In this document: positions 1 through 8,486 of the stretch, in pieces | Layout of the letters: each line of letters opens with the position of its first letter | Position numbering within the stretch: position 1 is the first letter of the stretch | DNA from: an uncultured Blautia sp. | GTDB lineage: Bacteria > Bacillota > Clostridia > Lachnospirales > Lachnospiraceae | Length of the DNA: 12,624 bases | Reading direction: 5' to 3' | Assembly (NCBI GenBank): GCA_934358405.1 | Contig: CAKRKL010000055.1 | Location: 1-12,624 of the forward strand | Program-made: the position numbers and the translations under genes | The notes under the pieces: generated by a model | The model's input: the letters and a program-made list of their open reading frames with translations, nothing else | What the model was told of the DNA's origin: nothing | Database searches by the model: none

Positions 1-423
1 GGACTTGGACTTGGTGCAGATGATTATATGACCAAGCCTTTTAGCCCAAGTGAACTTGTAGCAAGAGTTAAGGCACATATGGATCGTTATAATCGTCTGA
101 TTGGTTCCACTGTGCAGAAAAATGATATTATTGAGATTCGCGGAATTAAAATTGATAAGACTGCGCGCCGTGTATGGGTAAACGGAGAAGAGACCACTTT
201 TACTACAAAGGAATTTGATCTTCTTACGTTTCTGGCAGAGAATCCTAACCGGGTATTTACCAAAGAAGAGCTTTTCCGTGAAATCTGGGATATGGAATCT
301 GTGGGAGATATTGCCACAGTCACTGTGCATATCAAGAAAATACGTGAAAAAATTGAGTATAATAATGCAAAACCGCAGTATATTGAAACAATCTGGGGAG
401 TTGGGTATCGCTTTAAAGTATAA
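1..423 (+). CDS. OmpR/PhoB-family response regulator, 3' part (5' end outside window)
   Basis: This is the C-terminal 140 residues of a two-component response regulator, open from base 1 in frame 1, so the ATG at 28 is internal. The first residues, GLGADDYMTKPF, are the end of a receiver domain: the lysine before Pro-Phe is the conserved switch lysine that contacts the phosphoryl group. A short linker follows, then a winged-helix DNA-binding domain (about residues 45-140) with typical features: the TTKEFDLLTFLAENP helix, the VTVHIKKIREKIE recognition helix and the terminal ETIWGVGYRF wing. The phospho-accepting Asp lies upstream and is not seen. Such proteins bind promoter DNA as dimers after phosphorylation by a membrane histidine kinase. 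No kinase gene follows, so the partner must be upstream or elsewhere. The target genes cannot be read from this fragment. The stop is TAA at 421-423. Confidence 0.93.
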   Translation, partial: GLGLGADDYMTKPFSPSELVARVKAHMDRYNRLIGSTVQKNDIIEIRGIKIDKTARRVWVNGEETTFTTKEFDLLTFLAENPNRVFTKEELFREIWDMESVGDIATVTVHIKKIREKIEYNNAKPQYIETIWGVGYRFKV

Positions 424-454
424 GTCCTGAATTACAGGCAGATAGAGAGGAAGA

Positions 455-1933
455 ATGGAAAGACTTTATAAAGAACTGGAAAATTACGGAAAGTCGGATT
501 TTTATCCGTTTCATATGCCAGGACATAAGAGAAATCAAATGTGTATAGAGGGAGATTTTCCCATTGACAGGGATATTACGGAAATTGACGGATTTGACGA
601 TCTGCACCATTGCGAAGGGATACTTCTGAATGCACAGAATGCACTTTCACGTTTATATGGAACGAAGAAAAGCTTTTTCAGTGTAAATGGAAGTACAGCA
701 GGACTTCTGGCTGCGATATCAGCTTGCGTTAAGAAAGGCGGACAGATTCTGACAGCCCGTAATTGTCACAAAGCAGTTTATCATGGAATTTATCTGCGTG
801 ATTTGATTCCCACATACATTTATCCACAATCAGATCATGATTTGGGGATAAATGGTTCTATTTCCGTATCTCGTGTGGAAAGATGCCTGGAGGAAAATCC
901 GGATATTGAAGCAGTTTTGATTACGTCACCTACCTATGATGGCGTGGTTTCAGATGTAAGAAGAATCGCAGAGATTGCGCATAGTCATGGGGCTGTGCTG
1001 ATCGTGGATGAGGCTCATGGAGCACATTTCAGATTTTCAGATTATTTTCCGGCTTCAGCAGTGGATCTTGGGGCAGATGTGGTAATCCAGAGCTTTCATA
1101 AGACTCTTCCTTCAATGACTCAGACTGCTGTGATTCACCTTTGCAGTGACCGTGTAAGCGAGAAACTGCTTTGCAGATTCCTTGGAATATATGAGACAAG
1201 CAGTCCTTCTTATATTTTGATGTCAAGCCTGGATGCCTGCGTAGCAAAGCTTGAGAAGGATGGCGGAAGGATGTTTGACGAGTTTACAAAAAATCTGAAA
1301 GCAGCGCGAGAGCAGTTAAGTGCTTGTGAATATATACGTTTGTTTCGGGCACCGAATGAAGTGGGAGAGCAAAACAAAACAGAAATGTTTGATTATGATT
1401 GTTCTAAGCTGATTTTATCTACCGTTCACAGCAGCTTAAACGGACCGGAGCTTTCCTGTATTCTTCGTGAGAAATATCATCTGGAAATGGAGATGACCAC
1501 AGAAAACTATGTGCTTGCATTGGCAGCAGTTGGCGATACCAAGGATGGATTTCAGAGACTTTGCAAAGCCGTCGAAGAAATAGATAGAATGGAATCTCAA
1601 AAAGCAAAAAATGCTAAGGAAGATGCTGCAAACGAACGCAGAAGCGGAGAATGCATCTGTAAGTGTGGTCCAATGAAGCAGCTTTTATCCATTTCTGATG
1701 CAATGGAAGCACCATCCCAATTTTGTATTCTTGAAGAAAGCATTGGAAAAATTGCAGCAGAATTGGTATACCTCTATCCACCCGGAATTCCTATTATTGT
1801 GCCTGGTGAGCAGATCACTGGACTTTTTGTCCGAAATGTGAGAAGATATAAAGAACAGGGTCTGAATCTGTATGGACTTTGCCAAGAGAATGAAGAAGCA
1901 ATTTGTGTGATAAAGGAGCAGGCAGAGGTATAA
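455..1933 (+). CDS. YaaO-type PLP-dependent Orn/Lys/Arg decarboxylase family protein
   Basis: The 492-residue product is a fold-type I PLP enzyme of the Orn/Lys/Arg decarboxylase family, close in length to B. subtilis YaaO. The N-terminus shows the family PFHMPGHKRN motif (residues 18-27). The PLP site is visible: VNGSTAG at 77-83 for phosphate contacts, VDEAHGAH at 184-191 with Asp185 facing the pyridine nitrogen, and SFHKTL at 213-218 with Lys216 as the Schiff-base lysine. A C-terminal decarboxylase domain carries YPPGIPIIVPGE (441-452). A polar linker at about 378-405 contains the cysteine-rich CICKC. The expected reaction is decarboxylation of a basic amino acid such as lysine, arginine or ornithine, but the substrate cannot be told from sequence. 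The start is ATG 455, preceded by GAGAGG at 445-450. It sits 31 bp after the response regulator gene and 18 bp before the kinase gene, so it is probably co-transcribed with the kinase. Confidence 0.88.
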   Translation: MERLYKELENYGKSDFYPFHMPGHKRNQMCIEGDFPIDRDITEIDGFDDLHHCEGILLNAQNALSRLYGTKKSFFSVNGSTAGLLAAISACVKKGGQILTARNCHKAVYHGIYLRDLIPTYIYPQSDHDLGINGSISVSRVERCLEENPDIEAVLITSPTYDGVVSDVRRIAEIAHSHGAVLIVDEAHGAHFRFSDYFPASAVDLGADVVIQSFHKTLPSMTQTAVIHLCSDRVSEKLLCRFLGIYETSSPSYILMSSLDACVAKLEKDGGRMFDEFTKNLKAAREQLSACEYIRLFRAPNEVGEQNKTEMFDYDCSKLILSTVHSSLNGPELSCILREKYHLEMEMTTENYVLALAAVGDTKDGFQRLCKAVEEIDRMESQKAKNAKEDAANERRSGECICKCGPMKQLLSISDAMEAPSQFCILEESIGKIAAELVYLYPPGIPIIVPGEQITGLFVRNVRRYKEQGLNLYGLCQENEEAICVIKEQAEV

Positions 1934-1944
1934 TCCCCTGCCTG
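1919..1944 (+). promoter_or_regulatory. Hairpin between a remote Shine-Dalgarno site and the kinase start codon
   Basis: The arms CAGGCAGAGG (1919-1928) and CCCCTGCCTG (1935-1944) can pair over 10 positions with a single A-C mismatch, leaving the hexaloop TATAAT. The loop contains the TAA stop of the upstream gene (1931-1933). The best ribosome-binding sequence, AAAGGAG (1912-1918), directly abuts the 5' arm, and only AATAATT separates the 3' arm from ATG 1952. Folding would bring that site to 7 nt from the start. No T-run follows, so it is not an intrinsic terminator. Confidence 0.55.
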
Positions 1945-1951
1945 AATAATT

Positions 1952-2533
1952 ATGGGAAAAATATTTTATATTATGGGGAAAAGCGCATCTGGAAAAGATC
2001 ATATTTATGCCAGACTGGCTGCCCATGAGAAATTAAATTTAAAACGGCTGGTTCTGTATACAACCCGTCCTATAAGGGCTGAGGAGGAAGAAGGCAAACA
2101 ATATTATTTTGTGGACGACAGTAAGCTGGAAGAATTTCAGCGTAAGGGATGCGTGATCGAATCCCGCTCTTATCGGACTGTGCATGGAATCTGGACATAT
2201 TTTACAGCAGACGATGGACAGATGAATCTGGAAAAATCAGATTATCTTGGAATCGGTACTCTGGAATCCTATGTGAAGATGAGAGAATACTATGGGAAGG
2301 ATGTACTTTGTCCTGTTTATATCGAAGTAGAGGATGGTGAGCGGCTTGCGCGAGCGTTAAAAAGAGAGAGAAGCCAGAAGACACCACGCTATGAGGAAAT
2401 GTGCAGAAGGTTTCTGGCAGATCAGGAGGACTTTTCAGAAGAGAAAATTTCTGCTGCCGGAATTTTTAAAAGATTCCAGAATATAGATCTGGAAAAGTGT
2501 GTAGAAGAAATAGCACAGTATATCAACGGCTGA
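1952..2533 (+). CDS. Guanylate-kinase-like P-loop NMP kinase with atypical Walker A
   Basis: The 193-residue product has the guanylate kinase layout: beta-1 plus P-loop (FYIMGKSASGKD, residues 5-16), the GMP-binding segment YTTRPIR (36-42) with Arg39 and Arg42 at the positions of the two GMP-phosphate arginines, a KQYYFVDD stretch (49-56), and Glu70 before the second half of the NMP-binding domain. The length fits Gmk. Gmk transfers phosphate from ATP to GMP. Two oddities stand out. The P-loop ends GKD-H instead of GK[ST], so the usual Mg-binding hydroxyl is missing. The gene also lies where B. subtilis has tmk, between yaaO and holB. It may be a Gmk paralogue with another nucleotide substrate, or a diverged protein. 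No Shine-Dalgarno site lies within 15 nt of ATG 1952; the hairpin-bridged AAAGGAG upstream is the likely entry site. The second ATG (1973) would delete beta-1 and is unlikely. Confidence 0.8.
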   Translation: MGKIFYIMGKSASGKDHIYARLAAHEKLNLKRLVLYTTRPIRAEEEEGKQYYFVDDSKLEEFQRKGCVIESRSYRTVHGIWTYFTADDGQMNLEKSDYLGIGTLESYVKMREYYGKDVLCPVYIEVEDGERLARALKRERSQKTPRYEEMCRRFLADQEDFSEEKISAAGIFKRFQNIDLEKCVEEIAQYING

Positions 2534-2620
2534 GATTTTACTGACAGTATTTGCAAGATGCTTTAAGTGGTATTTGGCAATTATAAAGGTGCGGAATTAC
2601 GAATAATTTCACAAAAAACT

Positions 2621-2650
2621 ATGGCATGATTTTGTCGTACATGATAAAAT
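2621..2650 (+). promoter_or_regulatory. Candidate promoter for the holB operon
   Basis: There is an extended -10 element, TGATAAAAT (2642-2650, hexamer TAAAAT), 18 bp after a weak -35-like ATGGCA (2621-2626; 4 of 6 matches to TTGACA). The predicted transcription start is near 2657, giving an untranslated leader of about 78 nt. It sits in the only sizeable gap of the left half (2534-2734), which supports a separate start for holB-ricT-trmN6-rsmI. I assigned it by eye, and the -35 match is poor. Confidence 0.4.
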
Positions 2651-2660
2651 TAAAACGAGA

Positions 2661-2677
2661 ATACAGTTGGACTGTAT
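2661..2677. promoter_or_regulatory. Inverted repeat 1 upstream of holB (operator-like)
   Basis: ATACAGT-TGG-ACTGTAT is a perfect 7-bp inverted repeat with a 3-bp centre. It lies just past the predicted transcription start and upstream of a second dyad built from the same ACTGT/ACAGT words. It could be a repressor operator or an RNA hairpin in the holB leader. No regulator is identifiable. Confidence 0.5.
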
Positions 2678-2690
2678 TGATACAAAATAA

Positions 2691-2708
2691 GTTACTGTAA
2701 ACAGTAAC
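2691..2708. promoter_or_regulatory. Inverted repeat 2 upstream of holB (operator-like)
   Basis: GTTACTGT-AA-ACAGTAAC is a perfect 8-bp inverted repeat. Its centre is about 30 bp, or three helical turns, from the centre of repeat 1, and it ends 14 bp before the holB Shine-Dalgarno site. Its 2-nt centre is too tight for an RNA hairpin without opening a pair or two, which slightly favours a DNA-binding site. Confidence 0.55.
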
Positions 2709-2734
2709 CAAAATGATAGGGTGAGGTGATTCCA

Positions 2735-3724
2735 ATGTTAGGGTTTAATGACATTATAGGGCATGAAGAAATAATCAGGCATTTAAAGAATGCTATAGAA
2801 ACGGAGAAAGTGTCCCATTCTTATATTTTTACAGGTGACCCTGGTTCTGGAAAGAAACTGCTGGCAGGGACATATGCAATGACGCTGCAGTGTGAAGCAG
2901 GTGGAACAGAGCCGTGTGGACATTGCGATTCCTGCAAGAAGGCTATCGGAAAGAATCACCCGGATATCATTATGGTAACCCATGAGAAGCCAAATGTTAT
3001 TACTATTGACGAGATCAGGGAACAGGTTATCAATGATGTAGATATTAAGCCTTATTGCAGCCCATATAAAATTTATATTATTGCAGATGCAGAGATGCTA
3101 AACCCCCAGGCGCAGAATGCTCTTCTGAAGACTATTGAGGAGCCGCCGGAATATGCTGTAATTATGCTGCTTACGAGTAATATAGATACACTGCTGCCGA
3201 CTATTCGCTCAAGATGTGTACGTCTTGATCTGAAGGTGGTAGATGATGGGCTTGTGAAGAAATATCTTATGGAGCATCTTCACATACCGGATTACCAGGC
3301 TGAGATTGATGCATCTTATGCACATGGAAGCATAGGTAAAGCAAAAAAAGCTGCTACTTCCCAGGATTTTGCGGATATGACTCAGAATGCTCTTCGTATT
3401 CTGAAAAATGCAGATGACATGGAAGTTTATGAGCTTACGGAAGCGATTAAAGAGCTTTCTAATGATAAACAGAATATTAGTGATTACCTGGATCTTTTTC
3501 AGTTCTGGTTCCGTGATGTACTGATGTTTAAGGCTACACGGGAGATTGATAATCTTGTTTTTAAACAGGAAATAAATTATATAAGGGAACAGGCAAGCCA
3601 GCGTTCCTATGAGAATCTGGAGAAAATTCTGGATGCATTGGAGAAGACCAAAGTACGCCTTCGCGCCAATGTAAATACAGAACTTGCTCTTGAACTTCTG
3701 TTCCTTACAATCAGGGAGAAATAG
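2735..3724 (+). CDS. holB: DNA polymerase III delta' subunit
   Basis: The 329-residue product is a AAA+ clamp-loader subunit. Delta' works in the clamp loader with delta and DnaX to place the sliding clamp on primed DNA at the fork. Seen in order: the N-terminal FNDIIGHEEIIRHL; a P-loop-like GDPGSGKK (34-41), with Lys where Ser/Thr is normal; a zinc-module cysteine set (Cys53, Cys61, Cys64, Cys67); NALLKTIEEPP (128-138), the sensor-1 region; and the SRC motif (159-161) that supplies the arginine finger to a neighbouring subunit. The poor P-loop agrees with delta' being a non-ATPase in many bacteria. I chose ATG 2735 because GAGGTG (2723-2728) is 6 nt upstream; an in-frame GTG at 2726 would put the start inside that site. 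It heads a four-gene operon, and ricT begins 1 nt after its stop. Confidence 0.93.
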   Translation: MLGFNDIIGHEEIIRHLKNAIETEKVSHSYIFTGDPGSGKKLLAGTYAMTLQCEAGGTEPCGHCDSCKKAIGKNHPDIIMVTHEKPNVITIDEIREQVINDVDIKPYCSPYKIYIIADAEMLNPQAQNALLKTIEEPPEYAVIMLLTSNIDTLLPTIRSRCVRLDLKVVDDGLVKKYLMEHLHIPDYQAEIDASYAHGSIGKAKKAATSQDFADMTQNALRILKNADDMEVYELTEAIKELSNDKQNISDYLDLFQFWFRDVLMFKATREIDNLVFKQEINYIREQASQRSYENLEKILDALEKTKVRLRANVNTELALELLFLTIREK

Positions 3725-3725
3725 A

Positions 3726-4625
3726 ATGGCAAAAGTAGTAGGCGTAAGATTTCGGAATGTAGGTAAAATCTATTACTTCAATCCAAAGAATTATAAAGTA
3801 AAACCGGGGGATCATGTAATTGTTGAAACAGCCCGGGGCATCGAATATGGAAAGGTGGTGCTTGCACCAAAGGAAGTAGCTGATGATCAGGTGGTGCATC
3901 CGCTGAAGGAAGTACTCAGGGTAGCTACTCAGGATGATGATGAGAGAGAAAAATACAACAGAGAGCGAGAGAGGGATGCATTTAAGATCTGCCAGAAGAA
4001 GATTCGTGAGCATGGTCTTGAAATGAAGTTGATTGATGCAGAGTATACCTTTGACAATAATAAGGTCCTGTTTTATTTTACAGCAGATGGAAGAATTGAT
4101 TTCCGTCAGCTGGTTAAGGATTTGGCTGCGATTTTTAAAACAAGAATCGAGCTTCGTCAGATTGGCGTAAGAGATGAAACAAAAATTCTGGGAGGAATTG
4201 GAATTTGTGGTCGATGCCTTTGCTGCCACACTTATCTTTCTGAATTTGCGCCGGTATCCATACGAATGGCAAAAGAACAGAATCTTTCTCTGAATCAGAC
4301 AAAGATTTCCGGTGTGTGCGGAAGACTGATGTGCTGCTTAAAGAACGAGCAGGAGACTTATGAGGAATTGAACCGCAGGCTTCCGGGAATTGGAGATACC
4401 GTAACCACGCCAGATGGAATTCAGGGCAATGTACAGAGCGTAAACGTACTTCGTCAATTGGTTAAGGTTGTTGTAGAAATTGGTGATGAGAAGGAAATTC
4501 AGGAATTTCCTGTAGCTGAACTGAAATTCCGTTCCAGAAAGAAAAAAGTGAAGGTTTCTGAACAGGAGTTAAGGGAACTGCAGGATCTTGAAGATAAAAA
4601 GGGAGATTCCAAATTAAATGATTAA
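3726..4625 (+). CDS. ricT: RicT/YaaT, PSP1-domain iron-sulfur regulatory protein
   Basis: The 299-residue product has the PSP1 C-terminal domain of the YaaT/RicT family. In B. subtilis, RicT forms a complex with RicA and RicF that carries [4Fe-4S] clusters, assists RNase Y in mRNA processing, and is needed for sporulation, competence and biofilm formation. The N-terminal half begins VVGVRFRNVGKIYYFNP and includes VIVETARGIEYGKV. The middle holds the family cysteines: Cys161, Cys164, Cys166 and Cys167 in GICGRCLCC, then Cys198, Cys203 and Cys204 in GVCGRLMCC. A basic and acidic tail (270-299) follows. ATG 3726 was chosen because AGGGAG (3713-3718) lies 7 nt upstream and the family starts here; an in-frame extension to 3684 would run inside holB. 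It ends 8 bp inside the next gene, so translation is probably coupled. The partners RicA and RicF are not in the window. Confidence 0.9.
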   Translation: MAKVVGVRFRNVGKIYYFNPKNYKVKPGDHVIVETARGIEYGKVVLAPKEVADDQVVHPLKEVLRVATQDDDEREKYNRERERDAFKICQKKIREHGLEMKLIDAEYTFDNNKVLFYFTADGRIDFRQLVKDLAAIFKTRIELRQIGVRDETKILGGIGICGRCLCCHTYLSEFAPVSIRMAKEQNLSLNQTKISGVCGRLMCCLKNEQETYEELNRRLPGIGDTVTTPDGIQGNVQSVNVLRQLVKVVVEIGDEKEIQEFPVAELKFRSRKKKVKVSEQELRELQDLEDKKGDSKLND

Positions 4626-5358
4626 TAATCTTGTGAGGGAGAATGAACGTGTGGATGATCTGCAAAATGGATATTATATCATCCAGGACCCACAGAAATT
4701 CTGCTTCGGTATGGACGCTGTTCTGTTATCAGGATTCGCCAGAGTAAAGAAAGGAGAGAGGGTTCTTGATATGGGAACCGGAACCGGGATCATCCCGGTA
4801 CTCCTTGCCTCCAAGACACAGGGAGAGCATTTTACAGGTCTGGAGATTCAGGAAGAATGTGCCGATATGGCGACAAGAAGTGTGCAATATAATAACCTGG
4901 AGGACAGGGTTAGTATCAGACAAGGTGATATCAAAGAGGCTGCCGGGATTTTCGGGGCAGCTTCTTTTCATGTTGTCACATGCAATCCTCCGTATATGAT
5001 TGGACAGCATGGTCTTACTAATCCTCATATGCCTAAGGCTATTGCGCGGCATGAAATTCTTTGTACGCTTGAGGATGTGGTAAGTCAGACTGCTAAGCTG
5101 TTAGAAGACAGAGGCAGGTTTTATATGGTACACAGACCTTTCAGACTTACAGAAATTATGAATGTGTTGACTAAGTATAAGCTGGAGCCTAAACGTATGC
5201 AGCTGGTTTATCCATATATAGACAGGGAACCGAACATGGTATTGATTGAAGCATTGAAGGGTGGAAACTCCAGAATTACAGTGGAAAGACCGTTGATTGT
5301 TTATGAAAAGCCGGGAGTGTATACCAAAGAAATTCTGGAATTGTATGATATGATCTGA
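4618..5358 (+). CDS. TrmN6/YabB-type tRNA adenine-N6 methyltransferase
   Basis: The 246-residue product is a class I SAM-dependent methyltransferase of the YabB/TrmN6 family, which in E. coli (YfiC) methylates N6 of adenosine 37 in tRNA1(Val). Visible motifs are FGMDAVLLSGF (30-40), a family signature before the Rossmann fold; motif I VLDMGTGTGIIPVLLA (49-64) for SAM; Glu76 at the end of beta-2; and NPPY (123-126), the signature of N6-adenine methyltransferases. ATG 4618 overlaps the ricT stop by 8 bp. A GGGAG at 4601-4605 is a rather distant Shine-Dalgarno site, so coupling to ricT is likely. A GTG at 4651 with GAGGGAG upstream is an alternative start, but it would remove conserved N-terminal residues. 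Position between ricT and rsmI matches yabB in B. subtilis. The exact tRNA target is inferred only from the family. Confidence 0.85.
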   Translation: MINNLVRENERVDDLQNGYYIIQDPQKFCFGMDAVLLSGFARVKKGERVLDMGTGTGIIPVLLASKTQGEHFTGLEIQEECADMATRSVQYNNLEDRVSIRQGDIKEAAGIFGAASFHVVTCNPPYMIGQHGLTNPHMPKAIARHEILCTLEDVVSQTAKLLEDRGRFYMVHRPFRLTEIMNVLTKYKLEPKRMQLVYPYIDREPNMVLIEALKGGNSRITVERPLIVYEKPGVYTKEILELYDMI

Positions 5359-5412
5359 TCGGTTTTTACAATACATCAGAAATAATGTCAATTGCAGAAG
5401 GGAGAACAGGAT

Positions 5413-6258
5413 ATGAGCGGTAAACTATATTTATGTGCCACGCCTATAGGAAATCTGGAGGACATTACTTTGCGCGTTCTTAGAACGCTGAAGGAGGTGG
5501 ATTTGATTGCAGCAGAGGACACCAGAAACAGTATTAAGCTGCTGAATCATTTTGACATAAAAACACCTATGACCAGTTATCATGAGTACAATAAGGTGGA
5601 GAAGGCATACACACTTATTGAAAAAATGCGTTCAGGTCTGAATGTAGCTTTGATTACAGATGCAGGAACTCCAGGTATCTCCGATCCGGGGGAAGTGCTT
5701 GTAGCTATGTGCTATGAGAACGGTATAGAAGTGACTTCATTACCGGGACCGGCGGCATGTATTACAGCACTTACTCTGTCAGGACTTTCTACCAGGCGTT
5801 TTGCGTTTGAGGCATTTTTGCCCTCGGATAAGAAAGAACGCAAGGAGATTTTGGACGAACTGAAAAATGAAACAAGAACTATCATTCTTTATGAGGCTCC
5901 GCATCATCTTGTGGGTACCTTAGAAGAGCTTTATGAAGCATTGGGAAATCGCAGAATGACTCTTTGCCGTGAACTTACCAAGAAGCACGAAACTGCTTTT
6001 TGCAGTACTATCAGGGACTTGTTGGAGTATTATCAGGATCAGAAGCCGCTTGGAGAATGCGTTCTTGTAATTGAAGGCAAGAGCCGTGATCAGATTCGGG
6101 AAGAAAAGAAGGCTGTCTGGGAAGAACTTTCTATTTCAGAACATATGGAGGTTTATGAAAAGCAGGGGGCTTCTCATAAAGAGGCGATGAAAATGGTCGC
6201 AAAAGACAGAGGCGTGACAAAAAGAGATATTTATCAGGCCTTACTTGAATTAAAATAA
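5413..6258 (+). CDS. rsmI: 16S rRNA (cytidine1402-2'-O)-methyltransferase
   Basis: The 281-residue product is RsmI (YabC/YraL), a tetrapyrrole-methylase-fold enzyme that uses SAM to methylate the ribose of C1402 in the 16S rRNA decoding centre, next to the base N4-methylation made by RsmH. Conserved blocks visible: LYLCATPIGNLEDIT (5-19), LIAAEDTRNS (31-40), SYHEYN (55-60), the glycine-rich ALITDAGTPGISDPG (79-93) of the SAM pocket, and SLPGPAA for the second domain. The helical C-terminal part ends GVTKRDIYQALLELK, typical of the family. ATG 5413 is favoured because AGGGAG (5399-5404) is 8 nt upstream; a TTG at 5392 gives an extension that spans this site. It is the last gene of the holB operon, 54 bp after the methyltransferase gene and 24 bp before a strong terminator. 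Confidence 0.95.
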   Translation: MSGKLYLCATPIGNLEDITLRVLRTLKEVDLIAAEDTRNSIKLLNHFDIKTPMTSYHEYNKVEKAYTLIEKMRSGLNVALITDAGTPGISDPGEVLVAMCYENGIEVTSLPGPAACITALTLSGLSTRRFAFEAFLPSDKKERKEILDELKNETRTIILYEAPHHLVGTLEELYEALGNRRMTLCRELTKKHETAFCSTIRDLLEYYQDQKPLGECVLVIEGKSRDQIREEKKAVWEELSISEHMEVYEKQGASHKEAMKMVAKDRGVTKRDIYQALLELK

Positions 6259-6282
6259 CGAAAACGAAAAGACAAAGGAAAA

Positions 6283-6327
6283 GGCGTATTTTTGACGGAT
6301 ATTCGTTGAAAATATGCCCTTTTTTTT
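6283..6327 (+). terminator. Intrinsic terminator of the holB-rsmI operon
   Basis: Bases 6283-6318 can fold into an essentially uninterrupted 16-bp stem (GGCGTATTTTTGACGG against TCGTTGAAAATATGCC, with several G-U pairs) closed by ATAT, followed by an eight-T run (6320-6327). It begins 24 bp after the rsmI stop. This is a strong rho-independent terminator that separates the operon from gyrBA. Confidence 0.92.
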
Positions 6328-6348
6328 ACATGCGTAAATGGCTTTTAA

Positions 6349-6378
6349 CTGGCAAAAACGGGGATTTTGTGATATAAT
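6349..6378 (+). promoter_or_regulatory. gyrB promoter
   Basis: A perfect TATAAT -10 (6373-6378) carries an upstream TG (6370-6371), making an extended -10. A weak -35-like CTGGCA (6349-6354, 4 of 6 matches) lies 18 bp upstream. The predicted start near 6385 gives a leader of about 164 nt before gyrB. It follows the rsmI terminator directly and is the only good promoter in the 290-bp gap. Confidence 0.75.
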
Positions 6379-6384
6379 AAATTA

Positions 6385-6410
<26 letters not shown>
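6352..6410 (+). repeat. 14-bp direct repeat pair flanking the gyrB -10 element
   Basis: GCAAAAACGGGGAT (6352-6365) and GCAAAAACAGGGAT (6397-6410) agree at 13 of 14 positions and start 45 bp apart. The first copy overlaps the -35 and spacer of the gyrB promoter. The second lies just after the predicted start. This placement suits a pair of protein-binding sites. Confidence 0.5.
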
Positions 6411-8471
<2,061 letters not shown>

Positions 8472-8486
8472 GAGAGATAAAACAAT

